Assembly: GCA_022776785.1 (NCBI GenBank)
Contig: JALFHA010000283.1
Location: 1 to 15,055 of the forward strand
Direction: 5' to 3'
Length of the DNA: 15,055 nucleotides
Source: Clostridiales bacterium
Lineage (GTDB): Bacteria > Bacillota > Clostridia > Christensenellales > Aristaeellaceae
The translations under genes were made by a program, and so were the position numbers. The notes under the pieces were generated by a model. That model worked only from the letters and a program-made list of their open reading frames with translations, was not told where the DNA came from and did not search any database. Positions 1-7,059 of this stretch are shown here, piece by piece (position 1 is the stretch's first letter; every line of letters starts with the position of its first letter).

Positions 1-510
1 GCGCAGGAACTGATAGCCCTTGATATGCGCCGGGATACCCACCATCAGGAAGAGATTGGCAATGCGCTCCTCCATGCTCTCGCCGCCCGTGCTGCCGCTT
101 ACAGCACTTGCGCCCAGCACGTCCGCGCGCGAGTGCTCGCCGGCCGCCTCAAAAACGCGCTGAGCCAGCACCGTCAGATCAAACGGCTTGACCATGTAAT
201 AGCTCACGCCCAAATCCACCGCACGGGCAATGAAGTCATCCCGTCCCAGCGCCGTCAGCGCAATGACGCATGGCCGCTTGTTCAGCTCCATTGCAGCCAG
301 ACGCTCGAGCACAGTATAGCCGTCCATCTGCGGCATAATCAGGTCGCAGATGAGTACATCAGGCTCCTGCTCCTGCACAAGCCTGATGGCCTCCACGCCG
401 TTGGCCGCCGTGCCGCACACCTCAAGCCCATTCTGCTTGGCTAAAAACTGTGACACCATCTCCCGCAGTTGTACGTTGTCATCCGCTATGGCCACTCGAA
501 TCGTCTCCAT
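1..510 (-). CDS. spo0A: Spo0A, sporulation master response regulator (partial, N-terminal 170 residues)
   Basis: Spo0A is the phosphorelay-controlled transcription factor that commits the cell to sporulation. The frame runs off the left edge, so 170 codons are present against roughly 260-270 usual for the family. The receiver domain covers about residues 4-125. It shows the acidic pair D10-D11, the phosphoacceptor D56 inside ICDLIMPQMDG, T86 in ALTAL, and K108 in MVKPF. A linker of about 20 residues follows. The last visible residues (about 155-170, MVGIPAHIKGYQFLR) match the start of the Spo0A-specific DNA-binding domain, which separates it from generic response regulators. The remaining DNA-binding helices lie outside the window. 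The ATG start at 510 is preceded by GGGAGGGAAG at good spacing and by a sigma-A-type promoter. No defect is visible in the part present. The identification rests on the family-specific C-terminal segment and is firm. Confidence 0.96.
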   Translation of the reverse strand, partial: METIRVAIADDNVQLREMVSQFLAKQNGLEVCGTAANGVEAIRLVQEQEPDVLICDLIMPQMDGYTVLERLAAMELNKRPCVIALTALGRDDFIARAVDLGVSYYMVKPFDLTVLAQRVFEAAGEHSRADVLGASAVSGSTGGESMEERIANLFLMVGIPAHIKGYQFLR

Positions 511-570
511 GTGCTTCCCTCCCGCGTTCATATCATATCCAAATTTGATATTTACAATCACTTCGTTTAT

Positions 571-599
571 ATCATACCACAGAAGCAGCAATTTGTGAA
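571..599 (-). promoter_or_regulatory. Sigma-A-type promoter of spo0A, extended -10
   Basis: On the minus strand there is TTCACA (594-599), a 17-bp spacer and TATGAT (571-576), with TGG directly before the -10, making it an extended -10 element. The expected start near 564 gives a 5' UTR of about 55 nt. No convincing sigma-H promoter or 0A box (TGTCGAA) was found in 511-742, which otherwise holds no gene and no clear terminator for the gene to its right. Confidence 0.6.
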
Positions 600-742
600 G
601 CTCACACATCGAAAAAACCGTCGGATTCGCCCGCTTTTTCCCGCACACATTCATATATACGCGAAATTCTCCGATTTATGCGCACGAAATGAGATTCCTG
701 TTCAAAAACTGTCCGTTCAAGCCATGATCCGGCCCACAAGCT

Positions 743-1450
743 CTATCCAATCTCCAAAATGTACGGCCGCACGAGCGCCATGATTCTGTCAGCGGATGCG
801 GGCGCATACCGTGGGGACTGCGCCATCGTCACAAAGTCGAACCCTGTCTGCTCAAAGCTGCGATAATCGTCAATCTGCGCAAAGGGCACGGTCGGCTCGG
901 GGCCGTTGATCCCCTCCATCAGCCGGGCAATATCGCTCGTCAGGCGGATGTTCCCCTGCCCGTCCAGCAGCCGGGCGGGCACATCATGCCGGGAACGGGG
1001 ATTGCGTACATACGTCAGACGGCTGATCCAGCGAAATGCCAGCGCAAAGAGCAGATAATTTGCCTCGTCGAGCTTCACGCCATGGCGATAGCCCTCCAGA
1101 TTCACCCTCGCCTCGGGCGCGCGCGTGAGCACGGCCTTGAGCACAAAGTCCGGGCCGGGCGGACCAAAGGCGAGGTCGGAGTGCGTATCCACATGCACCG
1201 CCTCAAACGGCGCGGAAAGCGCGCCATCCCGGATGCGCGCCCGCCAGAAATCCAACGCCTTGTCATGCGTGTCGAAAATGGCCCCGGGAACGGGGTGCTG
1301 TCTGCTCAGGCCGCACTGCTCCTCGAGAAAGCGGATGACCTCGTCATCCGCATACGGCCGGGCGCAGCGCTCATCGGGCCGCTCTCCCTTTGCCGCCAGC
1401 GGACAGGCATCCGTCAGGAAAAAGTCCATATCCAGATCCAGAACCTTCAT
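743..1450 (-). CDS. UPF0489 / peptide-arginase-like protein
   Basis: This 235-residue soluble protein resembles the UPF0489 family, which has an arginase-like fold. Some family members are known peptide arginases that turn arginine into ornithine in RiPP precursors; most have no known role. The visible evidence is the N-terminal MKVLDLDMDFFL (acidic D5, D7, D9), FDTHDKALDFW near residues 59-69, and HVDTHSDLAFG with H86, D88, H90 and D92. The last resembles the metal-binding D-x-H-x-D motif of ureohydrolases. No signal peptide or membrane segment is seen. The frame is open for 12 codons further upstream (to 1486), but only the ATG at 1450 has a well-placed GAGGAA. The gene stands alone between spo0A and yunB with its own promoter. 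No RiPP precursor or radical-SAM gene is nearby, so its substrate is unknown. The family call is fairly secure; the activity is inference. Confidence 0.75.
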   Translation of the reverse strand: MKVLDLDMDFFLTDACPLAAKGERPDERCARPYADDEVIRFLEEQCGLSRQHPVPGAIFDTHDKALDFWRARIRDGALSAPFEAVHVDTHSDLAFGPPGPDFVLKAVLTRAPEARVNLEGYRHGVKLDEANYLLFALAFRWISRLTYVRNPRSRHDVPARLLDGQGNIRLTSDIARLMEGINGPEPTVPFAQIDDYRSFEQTGFDFVTMAQSPRYAPASADRIMALVRPYILEIG

Positions 1451-1478
1451 CGCATTCCTCGCTTTCCCACGGACGCCC

Positions 1479-1495
1479 GGCTCCACGCAGGAGCC
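1479..1495 (-). other. Hairpin in the leader of the UPF0489 gene
   Basis: A perfect 6-bp stem (GGCTCC / GGAGCC, loop of five) lies 30-45 nt upstream of the UPF0489 start codon. It sits in a leader of about 160 nt running from the promoter near 1608 to 1450. A second small inverted repeat (CGGCA-TGA-TGCCG) lies near the 5' end of the leader. Neither has a terminator T-run, and no known riboswitch core was recognised. Confidence 0.35.
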
Positions 1496-1614
1496 GCAGC
1501 GCCCTTTTTACTATAGAAGTCCTTCTGCAAAGCTTCAGCCCCGACCACAAAGCAACGGGACTTACGTCACTTGGTCGGTGATGCAATCGGCATCATGCCG
1601 GTTTGACGGAAAGC

Positions 1615-1644
1615 ATTATAACACCGGTGTTTTTTCGCTCACAA
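1615..1644 (-). promoter_or_regulatory. Promoter for the UPF0489 gene
   Basis: On the minus strand there is TTGTGA (1639-1644), an 18-bp spacer and a perfect TATAAT (1615-1620). The expected start is near 1608, giving an unusually long leader of about 160 nt. A perfect TTGACA also lies further upstream, but it has no -10 at any usable distance. Confidence 0.55.
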
Positions 1645-1718
1645 GGGAAAAAAAGGACGCAATCTGCCTCTGATTTCTGTGAAAAACTGTAGATTTTTTG
1701 TCAACCCCGGACGCCTGG

Positions 1719-2396
1719 CTACGGCACGAGGTTCAGCTCATCCCCGGAGAGCTCATAGCCCACAAAGCCCTCGGGCACCGCGCCCACGATGATCGATTCG
1801 GCCACCAGCATGTCGGCAGTCACCTGCGTGGTCTTTGCACCCGTGGGAATGACGATGCGGATGCTCGCCGTCAGCTGCAAATAGACCTTGTGGCGCGTCT
1901 GGTTGATGCCGCAGGCCTCAAACTCCGTCTTGAAGCTCGTGCTCACCGATCCGACGGGCACGATGGATATGGGAATCTGCGGACCGCGCCCCGCAAAGAG
2001 CGTCATGCCCAGCGCTGAGCCGAGCGGTATGCTCACCTCCTCGCTTGTCATGCTGTCAAGGCGGCGCAGCGCTGCGGCGCCCGCCCGGTCCGCGAGGATG
2101 TTCATGCGCACGGTGTTGGCCGACAGCAGCGCCACCTGCCCCTTTTCGTCCATGCGCACGTTCATCAGCTCGTCATAGCCCACGCCGTCGCCCAGCGCCT
2201 CGGCCATCGCGCCGGAGAGCGCCTGCGAGGCCATGGCCGCCGAGCGCGCCTGCGCCAGCGCAAAGACCAGCGGCTTGACGTTGCGGTCTGCCATCAGCAG
2301 CAGCAAAAGGATCAATAGCAGCAAAAGCAGCAGCCTGCGCAGCCGCCGCTTCCTTCGCACGCGCGCGGAATACTTTTTGACCTGACTGGCAGTCAT
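1719..2396 (-). CDS. yunB: YunB-type sporulation protein
   Basis: YunB is a sporulation protein of the Firmicutes. In Bacillus subtilis it is under sigma-E control and needed for efficient spore formation; its biochemical role is not established. This 225-residue protein has the typical plan. A very basic cytoplasmic N-terminus (about residues 7-21, Arg/Lys-rich) is followed by a single, nearly pure leucine membrane helix (about 22-37), then an extracytoplasmic domain with family-typical segments such as SAALGMTLFAGRGPQIPI-like text (about 145-165) and VSTSFKTEFEACGINQTRH (about 169-187). The Leu helix is encoded by a low-complexity CAGCAGCAAAAG-type tract (about 2290-2330). The ATG at 2396 is preceded by GGGAGGGA. 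It is transcribed divergently from the penicillin-binding protein gene, and I could not locate a convincing sigma-E promoter in the 148-bp gap. The family call is confident. Confidence 0.9.
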   Translation of the reverse strand: MTASQVKKYSARVRRKRRLRRLLLLLLLILLLLLMADRNVKPLVFALAQARSAAMASQALSGAMAEALGDGVGYDELMNVRMDEKGQVALLSANTVRMNILADRAGAAALRRLDSMTSEEVSIPLGSALGMTLFAGRGPQIPISIVPVGSVSTSFKTEFEACGINQTRHKVYLQLTASIRIVIPTGAKTTQVTADMLVAESIIVGAVPEGFVGYELSGDELNLVP

Positions 2397-2469
2397 TCGA
2401 TCCCTCCCATCGTCTTATATTCGCAGGCAGGGGCATTTTTGCTTTTGTGATGCGAATTCGGCAAATCTA

Positions 2470-2478
2470 TGGTATACT
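2470..2478 (+). promoter_or_regulatory. Extended -10 promoter of the class A PBP gene
   Basis: TGG followed by TATACT (2473-2478) lies about 65 bp before the PBP start codon. No good -35 hexamer stands at 16-18 bp, so the extended -10 probably carries recognition. The 148-bp gap 2397-2544 between the divergent genes holds this site and the two ribosome binding sites only. Confidence 0.5.
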
Positions 2479-2544
2479 AAAGAACAGCCGCGGGACGGCG
2501 TACCCCGCTTTCCCGCATTCCCACGCCTCAAAAGGAGGAAAACC

Positions 2545-5439
2545 ATGTCCAAGCACATCGGCGACGACCGCCGCAAGCCAAAGAAAAACGCTCCGCTCTC
2601 CCCCTCCCCCGAGGATGCGGCGGATGAGCAGGGGCTTGAATCAACGCAGCTTCGCATCCCCTCGGGCGGCAGCGCAGATGCAGGCGCCGGTGGCCAGACC
2701 TCGCGCATTCCTGCGCCCGTCTCCTCCCGCAAGAGCAGCGCAAAGAAAAAGAGCCGCAGCGCACAGCGCCCCAGCTCCATCTTCAAGCCCCGGACGAAAA
2801 ACCCGAATTTCGCCCTGAGCGTCGCCGTCTCCACTGTGCGCCTGAGCGTCACCCTCGTGCTGTGCGCCTGTCTGGCCGTCTTCGGCGCGCTGGTGGGCAT
2901 CGCCAAGGCCTATGTGGATACCGCGCCCACGCTCGACCTCGCCGCGCTCAATTCGCAGGACAAGACCTCCTTCATCTATGACGCGGAGGGCAACCTGATT
3001 ACCGACTACAAGGGCACCGAAGACCGCATCATGGTCTCCATCAGCGAGATCCCCAAAACGCTGCAAAACGCCTTCATCGCCGTGGAGGATGCGCGCTTTT
3101 ACGAGCACAACGGCGTGGACGTCAAGCGCATCATCGGCGCATTCGTCGCCAACTTCACCACCGGCTCGACGCAGGGCGGCTCGACGATCACCCAGCAGCT
3201 CATCAAGCAGACGCTGCTCTCCAGCGAGCAATCCTACAAGCGCAAGCTTCAGGAGGCGTATCTCGCCATGGAGCTGGAGACGCGCTACACCAAGGAGCAG
3301 ATTCTCGAAAGCTATCTCAACACCATCTTTCTGGGCGGCAGCTACTACGGCGTGAAGGTCGCAGCCTACGGCTACTTCGGCAAGGAGCTCAGCGAGCTGA
3401 CACTGCGCGAATGCGCCATGCTCGCCGGGCTGACGCGCAGCCCGAACTACTACAATCCGCGCCGCAACTTCTACACCAAGAACACCGAGGGCAGCAAGAC
3501 GGCGGACATCACCAACAACCGCACCGACTACGTTCTGCGGCAGATGCGCGAAAACGGCATGATTACCGAGCAGGAATACACCGCCGCGCTCGACCGCTCC
3601 ACCGCGAACGTGCTGGAAAAGTCCCCCGCCTCCACGGATATGTACGCCTACCCGCACTATGTTGAGTATGCCATCAGCGACGTGGTGGATACCTTCCTGA
3701 ACCTCAACGGCCTGGAGGACACCTCTGCCAACCGCTATGCGATGGAGAACAAGCTGCGCACCGGCGGCTACAGCGTCTACCTCTGCCTGGATACCGAAAT
3801 TCAGACCATCGTGGAGGATACGCTGGCGAGCTGGAGCGACTATCCGCGCCTGCGCGACCCGTCCGACAAGGTCTACCAGTCCCGCAACGCGGACGGCACC
3901 TACACCGAAATCGAGCAGCCGCAGGCCGCCGCGTGCGTCTACGACTACCGCACGGGCGAGCTCAAGGCCATCGTCGGCGGGCGCTACAAGCCCACCACGC
4001 GCAAGACGCTCAACCGCGCCAGCGATATGACGATGCCCGTCGGCTCCTCCATCAAGCCGCTGACGGTCTACGCTCCGGCCATCGATCTGGGCGCGTCGCC
4101 CGCGTCCATCGCCTACAACATGCCCGTGCCCATCGCTGGCTGGAAGGATTCCAGCGGCAAGGACTCCTGGCCGCAGAACTACGGCGGCGGCGGCTACAAG
4201 GGTCCGCAGAGCTTCCGCGCCGCGCTGCGCACCTCGTCCAACACCGCCACCGCGCAGGTGCTCATGAGCTATGTCGGCGTGGAGCGTGCCGTCAACTACC
4301 TGCATCTGCTGGGCGTGGATGACAGGAACATCAACGCGGACCCCTTCGGCCTGGCACTGGGCTCCTCGGGCATCACGCCTGTGCAAATGGCCGTGGCCTT
4401 CGGCACCATCGCCAACAAGGGCGTCTACCAGCAGCCGCTCTCCTTCTCCCGAATCGTCGACAGCAACGGCAGCGTCGTCGTGGATATGCGCCAGCAGCAG
4501 GAGCGCCATCAGGTATTCAAGCCCTCCACAGCCTATCTCGTCGTGGATATGCTCAAGGAGGCCGTGCAGAGCGGCACCGGCACCAAGGCGAAGATCTCCT
4601 CGCAGGTCGTCGCGGGCAAGACGGGCACCAACTCCGACAGCAAGGGCGTGTTCTTCGCCGGCATGACGGGCTGGTATTCCGCCTCCGTCTGGATTGGTCA
4701 CGACAATTACAAGGCGCTTTCCTCCAAGGCGACGGGCGGCAACGCGGCCGCGCCGCTGTGGCAGGCGTTCATGGAGCGCATCCACAAGGCGAAGGGGCTC
4801 GCCTCGCGCGAGATCATCGACGGCACGCCGGCGGACTACGGCCTCGTGCGCGTGACAACCTGCGGCGTGAGCGGCCAGCTCGCCACCGACGCCTGCTACA
4901 ACGATGTGAACGGCTACAAGACCATCACCGACTACTGGTATGAGGGCAGCGTGCCCACCTCCTATTGCAGTATGCACAAGTCCGTCTCTATCTGCACGGA
5001 CTCCGGCCTGCTGGCGACGGACTACTGCCCCTCCTATTCTGTGGAGACGCGCGGCGTGGTGCTCATCCCGCGCGGCCATCCGCTCTACAACTACATCGGC
5101 AGCTATGGCAGCACGATCCGGGAGTATCTGGGGCAGTTCGCCACGTTCACCAGCTCTGAGGATATCACCTCGCACGTCTGCCAGCTCCACGATGCCTACA
5201 CAGCCTCGCAGCCGGTCTCAGAGCTGGATGCGCTCATCAGCGAAGCCACCAATCTGACGCTGACAGCCTATCAGCTCGTCGGCTCCTCGCCGAGCATCAG
5301 CAACGACACGCGCAGGCAGATCAACACGGCCATCAGCGCCGTGCAGACGCTGCTGTCGATCTCCCCGATCGACTATACCTCGCTGCAAAACGCGACCTAC
5401 AACCTGCGCAGCCAGCTTCAGGCGGCAGGACTGCTGTAA
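2545..5439 (+). CDS. ponA: Class A penicillin-binding protein (PBP1A/PonA family)
   Basis: This is a bifunctional cell-wall synthase: it polymerises lipid II by glycosyl transfer and cross-links the stem peptides by transpeptidation outside the membrane. It has 964 residues. Residues 1-90 are a disordered Ser/Lys/Arg-rich cytoplasmic tail, and one membrane helix spans about 98-120. The GT51 domain shows the catalytic E181 (VEDARFYEHNGVD), GGSTITQQ at 211-218, and the KEQILESYLNTIFLG motif. The transpeptidase domain has S501-S-I-K504, S564-S-N566 and K692-T-G694, so both active sites look intact. The C-terminus is unusual. It has two copies of a Cys-x10-Cys unit (C773-C784 and C817-C828), extra C808 and C879, and a three-helix-like tail (about 893-964). 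AAAGGAGG lies well placed before the ATG. The gene is monocistronic. The exact orthologue name (ponA, pbp1a or pbpF) is less certain than the class. Confidence 0.95.
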   Translation: MSKHIGDDRRKPKKNAPLSPSPEDAADEQGLESTQLRIPSGGSADAGAGGQTSRIPAPVSSRKSSAKKKSRSAQRPSSIFKPRTKNPNFALSVAVSTVRLSVTLVLCACLAVFGALVGIAKAYVDTAPTLDLAALNSQDKTSFIYDAEGNLITDYKGTEDRIMVSISEIPKTLQNAFIAVEDARFYEHNGVDVKRIIGAFVANFTTGSTQGGSTITQQLIKQTLLSSEQSYKRKLQEAYLAMELETRYTKEQILESYLNTIFLGGSYYGVKVAAYGYFGKELSELTLRECAMLAGLTRSPNYYNPRRNFYTKNTEGSKTADITNNRTDYVLRQMRENGMITEQEYTAALDRSTANVLEKSPASTDMYAYPHYVEYAISDVVDTFLNLNGLEDTSANRYAMENKLRTGGYSVYLCLDTEIQTIVEDTLASWSDYPRLRDPSDKVYQSRNADGTYTEIEQPQAAACVYDYRTGELKAIVGGRYKPTTRKTLNRASDMTMPVGSSIKPLTVYAPAIDLGASPASIAYNMPVPIAGWKDSSGKDSWPQNYGGGGYKGPQSFRAALRTSSNTATAQVLMSYVGVERAVNYLHLLGVDDRNINADPFGLALGSSGITPVQMAVAFGTIANKGVYQQPLSFSRIVDSNGSVVVDMRQQQERHQVFKPSTAYLVVDMLKEAVQSGTGTKAKISSQVVAGKTGTNSDSKGVFFAGMTGWYSASVWIGHDNYKALSSKATGGNAAAPLWQAFMERIHKAKGLASREIIDGTPADYGLVRVTTCGVSGQLATDACYNDVNGYKTITDYWYEGSVPTSYCSMHKSVSICTDSGLLATDYCPSYSVETRGVVLIPRGHPLYNYIGSYGSTIREYLGQFATFTSSEDITSHVCQLHDAYTASQPVSELDALISEATNLTLTAYQLVGSSPSISNDTRRQINTAISAVQTLLSISPIDYTSLQNATYNLRSQLQAAGLL

Positions 5440-5463
5440 GCAGCGCAGCCTCAAACGCATGCA

Positions 5464-5513
5464 AAGAGCAGGCGTCCTTCCTCCCGCTTCAGGATGGAAG
5501 GCCGCCTGCTCTT
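5464..5513. terminator. Bidirectional hairpin terminator between convergent genes
   Basis: Arms 5464-5481 and 5496-5513 pair over 18 bp with one mismatch around a 14-nt loop. The hairpin lies between the PBP stop codon and the convergent glucosyltransferase stop codon. T-runs on either side are weak (TTGTCTATT on the plus strand), so it may act partly as an mRNA 3'-end stabiliser. It is the only such structure in the gap. Confidence 0.75.
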
Positions 5514-5532
5514 GTCTATTCTGTTAACCTCA

Positions 5533-7032
5533 CTAGCTGAGCTTGACCACCATCACGCCATCCAGCATCCGGCAGCTTCCCTGCGCGGGAAAGACGGGCA
5601 TGGCCTGCCCCTCCTCGCTTTCAGCGATGATCTCCGCCTCATAGTAGCTCACCAGATTGCACGGGTAGCCCATGATCTCCCACATGTACCAGGTGTTTTC
5701 CTCCACGCCGTCTGCGGCAAAGCGGCTGCTCGTCGCGTCGAAATCCTCCAAATGCTCAAAGCCCTCGCGCGCCACCGCCAGCGGGGAATCCTCCAGAGAG
5801 CCCAGCAGCGCCACAGGCGTGGCGCCGGGCACATAGCCCTCCGTCCGCTCCACGCGGTCGATGACGCGGGTCATGATGGAGAGCGTGCTCTGCTGCTCGA
5901 GGTTCTTCTTGAGGTATACCTGATTGGAGAAGATCAGCGCGCTGAGCATCAGCAACCCCATGCCCGCGCCATAGGCCATGCGCAGCGCGCGCACCTGCGC
6001 AAATGCCGCGTCAAGCACCATCACGCACGCCAGGGCGAGGAAGGCGTAAGCAAAGGTTTCGGCCGTTCCCGCCGAGACATCGCCACTGAGCACGGGCAGA
6101 TTGACCGCCAGCGGCAGCAGCAGCGAAAGCGCCAGCGCAAGCGCGCGCTCACGCCGCGCAAGGCGAGCCGCAGCCAGCGCCAGCAGCGCAAAGCTGCCCG
6201 CCAGCAGCAGCGCGCACAGCACGCCGCCCAGCGCGCGATAGGCCGTATAGGGGCTCAGATACCGGCGCAGCGGATCCAGATATGCTCCCAGGAGGCCGCC
6301 CTCCTGCGCGCCCTGCGGCAGGCGCAGCGCGGGATTCCAGTCCGCACCGACGCGCCGCGCCATGAGCAGCCAGCCCAGCAGGGTCAGCGCCATGCCCAGC
6401 AGCAACGCAATCAGGCCGCGCACGAGCAGCGTCATCGCCTCGCGCGCGGGTCTGCCCGCCAGCAGTGCGCGCAGCGCCATCAGCATCAGCAGCGAAAGCC
6501 CTGCGGCAGCCATGCTCTGCTCAAGCGCAATACCGGCACACCAGCATACCGCCGCCGGCAGGATGAGCCTTCTCCCCCGCGCCGCCAGCGCCGCGCCCAG
6601 CAGGCACAGCAGCAATGCGAGAAAATAGGCGTCCGCCACGTTCAGCTTCGAGGCATTGATCGCCGTCACTGCGGGGTTCAGACACAGCGCGCCCGCCAGC
6701 AGCGCCAGCGTCAGCGGGTGCGTGATCCCCAGCGCCAGCGCGATGATCGCCGCCGCGGCAGCCAGCCAGGTGCCGCTGAGCAGCCCCACCAGCATCGGTG
6801 CGGAAATGCCGCCGCGCACAGCAAAGTAAAACGGCTGCGCCCAGCGTCCGGCAGAGATCTGCGCGACACGCCCCTGCGAAGCGTCCACCATGACGCCCGA
6901 TCCCGAATAGATGAGATTCAGGTAGCCAAAGGCGTGCCCCAGCGCGAGAAACAGCAGCGAGAATCCCGCCGCCCACAGCGCAGCACGCGCCTCCCTGCGC
7001 GACAGAAGCGCTTTGAACTCCAATTTCTTCAT
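5533..7032 (-). CDS. GtrII-type membrane glucosyltransferase, second paralogue
   Basis: This 499-residue polytopic protein resembles the Glucos_trans_II (GtrII) family. Those are GT-C-like enzymes that transfer a sugar from a lipid-linked donor to a surface polysaccharide outside the membrane. About ten hydrophobic stretches fill residues 20-370, followed by a soluble C-terminal domain of about 120 residues. It shares several blocks with the next gene upstream. These include QIS-x-GR-x-x-QP (about 60-69), a VRG-x-I-x-x-P segment, the STLS-I/V-MTRV helix, GYV-x-G-x-TPV and a closing FP-x-x-G motif, so the two arose by duplication. Compared with its neighbour, the first outer loop before GRWAQP has lost most acidic residues. 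The ATG at 7032 follows GGGGGAGGAG; a TTG one codon earlier is the alternative. It is the last gene of the cassette, 27 bp after its paralogue. Function is by family only; the acceptor is unknown. Confidence 0.8.
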   Translation of the reverse strand: MKKLEFKALLSRREARAALWAAGFSLLFLALGHAFGYLNLIYSGSGVMVDASQGRVAQISAGRWAQPFYFAVRGGISAPMLVGLLSGTWLAAAAAIIALALGITHPLTLALLAGALCLNPAVTAINASKLNVADAYFLALLLCLLGAALAARGRRLILPAAVCWCAGIALEQSMAAAGLSLLMLMALRALLAGRPAREAMTLLVRGLIALLLGMALTLLGWLLMARRVGADWNPALRLPQGAQEGGLLGAYLDPLRRYLSPYTAYRALGGVLCALLLAGSFALLALAAARLARRERALALALSLLLPLAVNLPVLSGDVSAGTAETFAYAFLALACVMVLDAAFAQVRALRMAYGAGMGLLMLSALIFSNQVYLKKNLEQQSTLSIMTRVIDRVERTEGYVPGATPVALLGSLEDSPLAVAREGFEHLEDFDATSSRFAADGVEENTWYMWEIMGYPCNLVSYYEAEIIAESEEGQAMPVFPAQGSCRMLDGVMVVKLS

Positions 7033-7059
7033 CAAGCAAGCTCCTCCCCCGCGCGCCCA

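Noticed and set aside
601..625. Possible 0A box (TTCGATG-like) upstream of spo0A
   Set aside because: Only five of seven bases match TGTCGAA in reverse complement and it lies upstream of the -35 without a partner site.
1451..1608. Known riboswitch or T-box in the leader of the UPF0489 gene
   Set aside because: No T-box sequence or recognisable riboswitch core and no terminator with a T-run; only small hairpins are present.
2290..2335. CAG-rich tandem repeat
   Set aside because: It encodes the Leu-rich membrane helix of YunB in frame and is explained by that low-complexity segment.
2397..2430. Sigma-E promoter for yunB (AATATAAG as -10)
   Set aside because: Only about half of the -10 consensus matches and no -35 stands at 13-15 bp, although sigma-E control would be expected for yunB.
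2641..5190. 849-codon minus-strand open frame opposite the PBP gene
   Set aside because: The PBP on the plus strand has intact catalytic motifs throughout; the antisense frame has low-complexity Ala/Val/Gly/Arg composition and no motif.
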